NCBI RefSeq assembly: GCF_032362555.1
Contig: NC_083514.1
Coordinates: 6,929,001 to 6,993,000 of the forward strand
DNA length: 64,000 bases
Reading direction: 5' to 3'
Origin: Amyelois transitella
Lineage: Eukaryota > Arthropoda > Insecta > Lepidoptera > Pyralidae
Every line of letters starts with the position of its first letter. Position 1 is the first letter of the stretch. Shown piece by piece: positions 56,501 through 64,000 of this stretch. The notes beneath the pieces were generated by a model that saw only the letters and a list, made by a program, of their open reading frames with translations, did not search any database and was not told where the DNA came from. The position numbers and the translations under genes were made by a program.

Positions 56501-59500
56501 CGAAACCGAAAAAACCACGCCAAAGTCGTTCAAAAGTCAAAGTCATGTTGACTGTTTTCTTTGACTATCGCGGTGTTGTGCACTCGGAATTCTTGCCGGA
56601 AGGTCAAACGGTAAATAAGGAATATTATTTGAGTGTTATGCGGCCTTTAAGAGAGCAAATCCGACGAAAAAGGCCAGATTTGTGGAAAGAAAATTCTTGG
56701 ATTTTGCACCATGATAATGCACCTTCGCACAAGGCCATCATTGTGAACGAATTTTTAACCAAACACTCAACAAATACCATCGAGCAACCACCATATTCAC
56801 CAGATATGGCTCCAGCCGACTTTTTTCTTTTTCCTAAACTCAAATTACCACTTCGTGGCACCCGTTTTCAATCGGTAGAAGACATAAAAGAGAATTCGCG
56901 GCGAGAACTGACCTCAATTCCGGAAACAGCGTTTAAAAAATGTTTTGATGATTGGATTATTCGTTGGCGTAAGTGTATCGTTTCTATTTTATTTTTTATT
57001 TTATTTTATTTTAACAGGAAAACTTACAGTAAAATTAATGTAAATTACTAAAATATTAAATTAACTTAAACACAGTTATACAGTTTTCGCATATTACTCT
57101 TAAATGCTTGCTTGAAAATATGTCTTATGTTTATACCTACCAGTACAATACTGTGATGTTTTTATACTATAATTTATAAAACTAACTATGTTCGGAAACT
57201 CGGTCAAACCAGCTTTTACATAATGAATTTTTGAATTTATTAGTATTGGAAAAGAACAAATCTAAATCCAAATCAAAATTAATTTTAATTTTATTGAAAG
57301 CAAGAGAAGCTCGGAGAAAAAAAGAGTTTTTTCTATATTTAGTGGCACAGCGTGGAGTGGAAAGAATAATAGGTTGGCGCAAATTTCTATTAGGGACTCT
57401 AATATTAATTTTCGAAAGAAGATGGGGAGAATCAACTTTAGACTGAGCAATTTTCACAAGTTGGGTTATGTCTGCAACTTCCCGTCGTACGTTCAAAGGT
57501 AGAAAATGGAACTTTTTGCATCTCTTATCATATCCTGATACATAGGTTTTACACTTAAATTGCAAATGTCTGAGTAATCTGCGTTGTATAGACTCCAATC
57601 TATTGACATATACATCATATTGTGGATTCCAAACATTTGAGCAGTACTCCAAAACACTACGTACATACGAGCAATACAAAATTTTAACAAGTTTTATGTT
57701 AGAGAATTGTGAGCTAGAACGAATAATAAAACCAAGCAATTTATTAGCTCTATTAACAATGTGATCAATGTGCATCTCATAAGTAAGTTTAGAGTCGTGT
57801 ATTACGCCCAAGTCCTTAACATTGTCAACACGACTTATCTCATGGCCATCCAACTCATATTTAAATTTCACAGGCTCATTTTTCCGAGTAAAAGTAATAA
57901 CATTACACTTAGATATGTTAAGATCTAGTCTATTGCTTTTGCAATATTCAGCCACTCTATTTAAATCTTGTTGAAGTAGATAACAATCTTCAATATTGGA
58001 AATCTTTTTAAATATCTTCATATCATCGGCATATAATAAAATTTGTGAATGAACAAAACATGAGTGAATGTCATTAATAAAGATATTAAATAGTAATGGC
58101 CCTAGTATGGATCCCTGAGGCACACCTGAGGGGACCAAGGCAGACCTTGAGGAATATCCATTCACTGCTACAGCCTGAGACCTATTTTCTATGTAGGACG
58201 AGAACCATCTAAATAAGTTTCCATGAATACCCGACGAAACTAACTTTGCTAAAAGAATAGAGTGATCAATGCGGTCGAATGCTTTGCTGTAGTCAGTAAA
58301 GACAGCATCAACTTGCCCTCCAGATTCCATATTTTCAGTAGCAAAATCAATAAAAGAGATTAAGTTAGAGACAGTAGAACGGTTCTTTATAAAACCATGT
58401 TGTTGTTCAATAAAGTCATTAGAAAGGGCACTATAAACTTGAGTGCTGACAATTCGTTCTAAAATTTTTGCAAAAATACATAATTTGGAGACTGGTCTAT
58501 AATTGATGACCTCAGCTTTACTGCCTTTTTTATGAACGGGGGTTATAAACGCGGACTTCCATATTTTAGGAACAATACCTTCTTGAACGGATCGCTTAAA
58601 TAATATACTTAGAGGCTCGCATAAAGCTGAGGCACATTTAACAATAAACAATGGTGCAATATCATCCGGTCCAGCACCTTTATTTAAATCAGTAGATTTT
58701 AACAGCTCATAAACTTGTTCAGGATTAATCTCAATGTCTCCTATAGATTGAGTATAATTATCATCTGGCATGTTACCAATGGTAACCGAATCATTACTAG
58801 AAGAGAAAGTTGACTGGAAATATGCAGCAAATAGATTACAAACGTCTTCACCAGATTGGGCAGAGAGACCGTTGTAAGTTAAAGTAGCAGGTAAAAAATT
58901 AGTTCCCTTTTTATTAGACTTGACGAACGACCAGAAACGTTTGGGGTTGTCACATATATCAGCTTCCATATAATATCTAAAGGAGCATATTTTGAAGGTG
59001 ATAAAATAAATTTGGATGAATAACAAACAGTTTGTGTATTATTGATCTTTTCCTGCTACTTTCTTGACAGAGTAGTATAACTTACGAACATACAATAATA
59101 TTTGATAACTACAAAATCTTTTGGAGATTGTGTCATACGGAAAAGTATTTATTGTTAGGATATAAGTATTCATTTAGTCATTCATATCCCTTGTCGACAT
59201 GATATTAGTAATATTTCATGTACCTAGTGAATTTTTGAAGTGTCTCACTCAGTTCTGACCTGTGGCAGTCTTGCATTAGGAGCTGTGGGTTCCCATAGCC
59301 GTCCAGTGGCGACGCCGCGGTCTCCCCAGCGCGGGCGACCTTCCTCCGCAGTGGAGCCTCGAGGGCTACGAGCAGACCACGCGCCATCTGCAGTTCCTGT
59401 TCGGCTTGATTCGGGATTCCTAGAAAAGAAATAGGAATGTAATCAGCCTTCATTATTCTTAACTTTGAATTTAGCAAAGAATAAGATTACAATTTCATAA

Positions 59501-62500
59501 ATTGGAAAGATGTACAACTATATATACCTAGATAGACTCATGTTAGATTTGGAAAAAAATATAAGTAACTAGGACCTAGGTAGTTCCAGTCAATTTTCAA
59601 CTATTACGATACCGAGTATTTTCCGCGGCACCTGTGATAAATTTAATTTCTCTCGCACGATTTCTTTTTATCGGTTCTTTAAAGTAAGTTCTTAAAACAT
59701 TCCTAATGAAACCGCATAATTTTCAAGGATATTTGCATACGCCGTGTGGTTCCCGGCACCACTACAAAAGAATAGGACCACTCCATCTCTTTCCCACGGA
59801 TGTCGTAAGAGCCGACTAAGGGATAGACTTGGGATTCCTCTTTAATGTAAATCCCTGCCAATCTAAGGTCTGCCGCGCCGATGGATGCATGGCTAGGGGC
59901 GAGCCTAGTCTCGAGCGTGCCACTTCCGCCATGGGGTTGGGCGACCCCCAGGTAATGGCTAGCCTTACCCTGGCATGCGGGGCTCTGCTGGGGCGGACAA
60001 AATTTTTCCCTAGCGTCTCGTGGGAATCGCATTATGAACCTTAAAAAGCATATAAATGGCGGCGATGGTGTCCGCACCCCATCACGTCTCGTTCCCGGCG
60101 GGAGCGGTATGCGGTCTGCTGAAAGCCGCTTTGCGACGATGAATGTAAGAGGAGGAATGAAGGATAAGATTGAGGAAGTATGCCAGATGATGGATGAAAG
60201 ACGTTTGGATGTGTTGTGCGTGAATGAAACGAAGCGGAAAGGATGCGACGCGACGCAGCACGGCCCTTACACGGCGTATTGGTCTGGAATTTCCAGTACC
60301 AGCCGAGGCTGTCAAGGGGTCGGTCTAATTCTTTCTGCACGAATGGCTGAGTGCGTGAATGAGTATGAGTGTGTCAGCCCTCGTCTTCTATGGATTAGGC
60401 TGAAAGTTGGAATCACTCGGATCTTCGTTCTAGGTGTTTATGCACCTTGGGATGTGGGTTCGAGGGGTACAACATCAGCAAAAAGCGAAAACGAGGAGTT
60501 CTGGAATAGTGTAAGAGAAGTATTGAAAGTTACCAAGCCAAATGAGAAGATTATTATGTTAGGTGATTTTAATGGATGGGTGGGTGTAAAGCGTGATGGA
60601 TATGAAAAGGTGCTTGGTGCGTTTGGTGACGAAAAGGTGAATGATAATGGAAGAAGTGTATTAGAAATTTGTCTAGAGTGGGATCTTTTTGTGTCGAACT
60701 CAATGTTTCAACATAAAGAGATCCACACCTACACAAGAGTGGAAGGTATTTTAAAAAGTATGATAGACTTTGTGATTGTAGATGAAAGATTGAAGAACAA
60801 AGTGCTGGATACCCGTGCATATCGCGGTGCTGGCATTGACTCGGACCATTTACTGGTGATATCCCGGATAAGGGGTATCTTCAATCGCTGGCGGCACAGG
60901 GTAAGGGAGCAAACCAGCGCTTTGGAAAGAGTAAAAGTAGAAAATTTGCAAGATATGGATGTAGGTAAGAAGTATATTAATAGACTGAAGGATGAATTTG
61001 AAGATTTAGAGGAAATGAGCGATATTGAAGATGGATGGAAGGAATTTAAAGAAAGAATTGTGAAAGTAGCTGTTGAAGTGTGTGGTGTAAGTAGAAGAAG
61101 GAAAGGAAAAAATCACAAAAATGCGTGGATGAGTAAAGATGTGCAAGAACTTGTGCGATTAAAGAAGAAAGCATGGCTGGATTTGTTAGCAGCAAAAGCT
61201 AACTTAAGAATGCAAGAGGTTATAGATGAAGATGTGAATGAAGCACGTAAGGAATATAAGAAAATGAAAGATTTGGTTAAGAAAGCTGTGATTAGAAAGA
61301 AAGAAGAGTATAAAGAGGATTTTGATAAAAGGCTATCAGAAGACTTTCAGTCAAATCTGAAAGTATTCTGGAAATCCGTAAGGTCAGCCCGAGGAAATAC
61401 TATAACCAGAGAGCTGACTAGGATCAGATGCCAGGATGGTAGCGTTGTGAAAGGAGAAGAATGTGTACTAAAGATATGGAAGGACTATTTTGAAAGTTTA
61501 TTTGAAAAAAAGGAAGGAAATAAGAAAGATTTCTGCTATAGCGAAGAAAAAGAGAATGAGATGGAAGGCGAAATTGAAATGTTCGAAATTGTGGAAGCAC
61601 TTAAGAGTATGAAAGCGGGAAAGGCTGCTGGGTGTGATAGAGTGTCGGTCGAGATGCTTAAAGCAGGAAAAGGCGTAGTAGCTAGTCAGTTGTACTGCCT
61701 TTTCAATTTGTGTTGGAGAAGCGGCCGAGTACCAAAAGATTGGTGTAAGGCTGTTATCGTGCCACTTTACAAAGGAAAAGGGTCACAGCTGGACTGCAAA
61801 AATTATCGTGGTATAAGCCTGCTTAGCGTCGTCGGCAAATTGTATGCTAAGGTATTGATTAATAGAGTCAGGAATGAAACTGATGACAAAATATGGGATG
61901 CTCAAGCGGGATTTCGAAAGGGAATGGGATGTACTGATCAGGTCTTTTCCTTGCGGTGCATAGCCGAAAAGTTTTTGGCCAAGAGTCAAAAAGTCTATTG
62001 CACATTCGTAGATCTGGAAAAGGCCTATGACAGAGTTGAGAGGAATGAATTGTGGTCAGCACTTTCTATGCATGGGGTGAGCAGTCTCTTAATACGAGCA
62101 CTGAAATCCTTATATGAGGATTCGAGTGCTTGTGTCAGGATAAACGGAGCGCACACTGAGTGGTTTAAGATTGAGAAAGGTGTTAGGCAAGGATGTGTTG
62201 CGTCACCGTGGCTGTTCAACCTATTTATGGATAGCTGTTTGACAGATTTGAAAGAGTCTAAAAGTGGATTAAGGATGAATGAGTTACTCGTCAAATGTCT
62301 GCTCTATGCCGACGATCAGGTTATACTGGCGTCATCAGCGGAGGAGTTACAGGAGATGGTAAACTGTATGCATGAAGCTTTAAAAGAGAAAGGAATGAAA
62401 GTGAACGTAAGTAAAACTAAAACACTGGTTTTTGAAATGGAGAAAGAAATGACAGCATGTAATATTTTGATTGGAGGAGAAAAAGTGGAGCAAGTGAAAG

Positions 62501-63738
62501 AGTTTGTATATCTAGGATCAAAGTTTACATCAGATGGCAAGTATGATAGTGATATTGAAAGGAGAGTGAACGCGGGGAACATGGTGAATGGAGCTTTGCA
62601 TGCCTTTATGAGCAGTCAGAAACTATCCAAAAAGGCTCGACTGGCTGTGCACAGGGGCGTGTTGGTCCCGACATTAATGTATGGGAGTGAAAGTTGGGTA
62701 TGGCAAAAGAAGCATGAAAGCAGAATAAATGCAGTGGAAATGAGAGCGTTAAGGAGTATGATGGGTGTGAAATTGAGTGACAGGATAAGGAACAGCGTGA
62801 TAAGGGAATGTTGTGATGTGAAAGAAGATGTAGTTACAGGAATAGAAAAGGGTATGTTAAGATGGTTCGGTCATGTGGAGAGGATGAATGAAAGCAGGTT
62901 GACTAAGCAGATATACAAGGAGAGTGTGGAGGGAAAGGTCGGAGTGGGAAGACCTAGACGAACGTATCTTGATCAAATTAAGGACGTCCTGGTAAAGGGT
63001 CAGGTCAAAAGTACCCGAAACCGCCGAGCTTGTATGAAGAGAGTTATGAATGTGGACGAAGCGAAAGAAGTATGCAGAGATCGTGGCAAGTGGAAAGAGG
63101 TAGTCTCTGCCTACCCCTCCGGGAAAGAGGCGTGATTTTATGTATGTTATGTATGTATGTATGTATGATATTTGCATCTAAGACAATAAAACCACAACAA
63201 AGAAAGCATCCGGCATACCTGTTATCCTTTCCAGTTTGTTGCCACGCGACCACCAGGTTGCGATCATTCGCTATGTCGACGTCGTGTAGCGAATTCTGAC
63301 CTCTATTCATATGGACGGTCTCACTGCCGTACCCGGAGGTATCTCCTTCAGCGTCTTCGTCGTAAAAAGCAAACCGTTTTGCCGTCGAAATGTTTCTATT
63401 TATAACGTTTGACCTTCTTTCTTCTTTGCTTATAACTCTTTCTGTGTCTGAATGATGGATAGGAGGCAGACTAGGGCTTCTCTGTCGTTGAATCGGCTCT
63501 TGATATTCGTAAGAGGACTGCTTGTGAAGTTCCAGGGTACTTGAGAATTGGTTTCGCACTTGCAACCTATTGGTACGCTCTCCGGTGCCCCATGGTAGGT
63601 AGAGGTGAGACATCTCCTCTGAAAAGGAAAGGTTTCACTTAATATTGTTAAATTTAGTTTATTTCACGACAACGTGAATAAATTTTTATCGTTTTACATG
63701 AAGTCCAAATTCTAAAGCAAGGCATAAGTACCTTCCAT
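53542..63738 (-). CDS. CCDC66-like coiled-coil protein
   Basis: Five exons in phase: 63732-63738 (ATG GAA G only), 63219-63618, 59260-59419, 55301-55455, 53542-55141, giving 773 aa. Exon 5 opens with FLRGQNVPLEPEIKAQREN and a long charged coiled coil (residues about 245-350: LEDREKRRQEERERRLREER and so on), matching my memory of the CCDC66 domain (RGQN.LLDP... then Glu/Arg-rich helix). A second conserved spot near residue 580 is RPKWGVNRPAAQYKKQ. Vertebrate CCDC66 acts at centriolar satellites, cilia and microtubules; transfer of that role is inference. The 7-nt first coding exon is supported by donor, acceptor and phase. Exon 3 is GC-rich and open in two sense frames; phase selects the one starting NPESSRTG. 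Introns 2 and 3 are inflated by an RTE-like LINE, a Jockey LINE and a mariner. Confidence 0.8.
55760..57051 (+). mobile_element. Mariner-like transposon lacking its 3' end (CCDC66 intron 3)
   Basis: The 5' terminal repeat TACATTCAGTCAGAAAAG begins at 55760 just after a TA. The transposase frame follows, but no inverted copy of the terminal repeat occurs between 57000 and 57200. A TTTTA-rich microsatellite (about 56987-57015) replaces the normal 3' end, so the element cannot be mobilised as it stands. Confidence 0.85.
55957..57051 (+). pseudogene. Mariner transposase, C-terminus replaced
   Basis: The frame from MDKNIEQRVCLKFC contains two helix-turn-helix regions, the WVPHEL-equivalent RLVPKDLN, and the catalytic triad DD34D: TGDETWVYEF, WILHHDNAPSH, then YSPDMAPADFFLF, with 34 residues between the last two Asp. 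The usual end (WRKCIVS then GGDYFEG-like residues) is lost: after KCIVS the frame runs into Ile/Phe-rich codons from the TTTTA repeat. Otherwise no stop or shift over 340 codons, so it looks fairly young. Confidence 0.85.
57182..58985 (-). mobile_element. 5'-truncated Jockey-type LINE (CCDC66 intron 3)
   Basis: Only the reverse transcriptase and C-terminus of ORF2 remain. The frame is open from about 58969 (EADICDNPKRFWSFVKSN) to the stop at 57182: NYRPVSKLCIFAKILERIV, FTDYSKAFDRIDHSIL (motif A), [31 protein letters not shown] (YADD), and a C-terminus with LEYCSNVWNP. The endonuclease and ORF1 are gone, the usual result of incomplete reverse transcription. The truncation point is near 58985 but not exact. 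It has the same orientation as the host gene. Confidence 0.82.
59728..59738. repeat. Left target-site duplication of the RTE-like LINE
   Basis: GATATTTGCAT, identical to 63167-63177 on the other side of the element. Confidence 0.9.
59739..63166 (+). mobile_element. Complete RTE-like LINE with perfect TSD (CCDC66 intron 2)
   Basis: A 3.4-kb single-ORF LINE, antisense to its host gene. The 5' end begins GCCGTGTGGTTCCCGGCACC and the 3' end is a TATG tandem tail, flanked by identical 11-bp GATATTTGCAT. A single long ORF, very short 3' UTR and tetranucleotide tail suit the RTE clade, though clade assignment is from memory. Both ends also occur on the short repeats at 13490, 23495, 26445, 42945 and elsewhere. 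The perfect duplication and open frame indicate recent insertion. Confidence 0.88.
60034..63135 (+). CDS. RTE-like LINE endonuclease/reverse transcriptase
   Basis: 1033 codons without interruption. Met 1 is at 60034, but the conserved start is probably ATMNVRGGMKDKIEEVCQM, where the APE endonuclease begins (residue about 36). Motifs: VLCVNETKRKG (Glu), IIMLGDFNGWVG (Asp/Asn), IDFVIVDERL and IDSDHLLVISRI. The reverse transcriptase spans residues about 530-830: NYRGISLLSVVGKLYAKVL, AGFRKGMGCTDQVFSLR, TFVDLEKAYDRVERNELW, GVRQGCVASPWLFNLFMD and LLYADDQVILASS (YADD). The C-terminus has RWFGHVERM and GRPRRTYLDQIK, frequent in this group. All catalytic residues appear intact, so the copy may be active. 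Confidence 0.88.
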   Translation: MNLKKHINGGDGVRTPSRLVPGGSGMRSAESRFATMNVRGGMKDKIEEVCQMMDERRLDVLCVNETKRKGCDATQHGPYTAYWSGISSTSRGCQGVGLILSARMAECVNEYECVSPRLLWIRLKVGITRIFVLGVYAPWDVGSRGTTSAKSENEEFWNSVREVLKVTKPNEKIIMLGDFNGWVGVKRDGYEKVLGAFGDEKVNDNGRSVLEICLEWDLFVSNSMFQHKEIHTYTRVEGILKSMIDFVIVDERLKNKVLDTRAYRGAGIDSDHLLVISRIRGIFNRWRHRVREQTSALERVKVENLQDMDVGKKYINRLKDEFEDLEEMSDIEDGWKEFKERIVKVAVEVCGVSRRRKGKNHKNAWMSKDVQELVRLKKKAWLDLLAAKANLRMQEVIDEDVNEARKEYKKMKDLVKKAVIRKKEEYKEDFDKRLSEDFQSNLKVFWKSVRSARGNTITRELTRIRCQDGSVVKGEECVLKIWKDYFESLFEKKEGNKKDFCYSEEKENEMEGEIEMFEIVEALKSMKAGKAAGCDRVSVEMLKAGKGVVASQLYCLFNLCWRSGRVPKDWCKAVIVPLYKGKGSQLDCKNYRGISLLSVVGKLYAKVLINRVRNETDDKIWDAQAGFRKGMGCTDQVFSLRCIAEKFLAKSQKVYCTFVDLEKAYDRVERNELWSALSMHGVSSLLIRALKSLYEDSSACVRINGAHTEWFKIEKGVRQGCVASPWLFNLFMDSCLTDLKESKSGLRMNELLVKCLLYADDQVILASSAEELQEMVNCMHEALKEKGMKVNVSKTKTLVFEMEKEMTACNILIGGEKVEQVKEFVYLGSKFTSDGKYDSDIERRVNAGNMVNGALHAFMSSQKLSKKARLAVHRGVLVPTLMYGSESWVWQKKHESRINAVEMRALRSMMGVKLSDRIRNSVIRECCDVKEDVVTGIEKGMLRWFGHVERMNESRLTKQIYKESVEGKVGVGRPRRTYLDQIKDVLVKGQVKSTRNRRACMKRVMNVDEAKEVCRDRGKWKEVVSAYPSGKEA
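63167..63177. repeat. Right target-site duplication of the RTE-like LINE
   Basis: GATATTTGCAT, the partner of 59728-59738. Confidence 0.9.
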
Positions 63739-64000
63739 GACAACAGCCGTCGAAGAATTAACCACACTGATTGGAGAAAAATAAAAAGAGTTCCCCTTGT
63801 TGTGATGGGCTTATAAAGGTTTTAAGTTTTATCGATACCGCATACATGAAAAGCTGTTAGTCACTTATATTATGTTACAGCCTTTTACAATTCTAAACAA
63901 GACATTTAAGTACTGGCTGTTCTGATTTAAATATGTAAATTTTTCTAAAATCCGCTCACGGAAGCCCCTTCGTACGGATTTCAATAAGTGGTGCCTATTG
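63739..64000. promoter_or_regulatory. Upstream flank of the CCDC66-like gene
   Basis: 5' UTR or promoter side of the minus-strand gene starting at 63738; further 5' exons may lie beyond the window. No motif recognised. Confidence 0.4.

Noticed and set aside
1-64000. CRISPR array, prophage, LTR or other virus-like element
   Set aside because: No spaced direct repeats, no gag/integrase/capsid-like frame and no long terminal direct repeats were seen.

Overview
The window looks like nuclear DNA of a moth or butterfly (Lepidoptera). It is AT-rich, its genes are split by many short GT-AG introns, and the introns and spacers are filled with lepidopteran-style repeats: tRNA-derived and LINE-derived SINEs, CR1/Jockey and RTE-like LINEs, mariner, hAT and piggyBac-like elements. 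I saw no LTR retrovirus-like element, Polinton, CRISPR array or bacterial gene. All gene models below were built by hand by matching exon phase across splice sites. Organism and orthology calls rest on remembered protein families, because no database search was possible.

Layout. 0.4-2 kb: two small tandem, related, Cys-rich and basic proteins on the minus strand, both ending in a CaaL prenylation-like box. 4.2-8.1 kb: WBP2 (minus). 9.3-14.8 kb: the mismatch-repair gene PMS2 (plus). 14.9-24.2 kb: the histone and ribosome-biogenesis WD protein GRWD1 (minus), with a CR1/Jockey-group LINE of two intact frames in its giant intron. 24.6-28.4 kb: mitochondrial PTCD1 (plus). 28.5-33.6 kb: translation factor eIF3 subunit L (minus). 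35.3-35.9 kb: mitochondrial thioredoxin (plus). 35.95-36.7 kb: a WKF-domain (C7orf50-like) protein (minus). 38.8-45.8 kb: a LYRIC/metadherin-like membrane protein with a long 3' UTR (plus). 46.7-48.2 kb: an unrecognised 251-aa protein (minus). 48.9-53.5 kb: a second LINE. 53.5-63.7 kb: a CCDC66-like coiled-coil protein (minus), whose introns hold a mariner, a truncated Jockey LINE and a complete RTE-like LINE with perfect 11-bp target-site duplications.

From WBP2 to the LYRIC-like gene the eight host genes alternate strand strictly. Divergent pairs have start codons 0.3-2.1 kb apart and convergent pairs have stop codons only 81-153 bp apart, with poly(A) signals in or next to stop codons. Most of the host genes are housekeeping: DNA repair, cytosolic and mitochondrial translation, ribosome assembly and redox. 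I see no operon-like functional link.

The most interesting non-routine signals are: the tandem Cys-rich proteins with CaaL tails; a textbook -1 frameshift heptamer joining ORF1 and ORF2 of the 17-21 kb LINE, whose ORF2 lacks an AUG before its endonuclease; a short repeat family that copies both ends of the RTE-like LINE; one transposase-like exon shared by two otherwise different DNA elements; and a series of perfect snap-back hairpins, one of which can be shown to be a recent inverted duplication.
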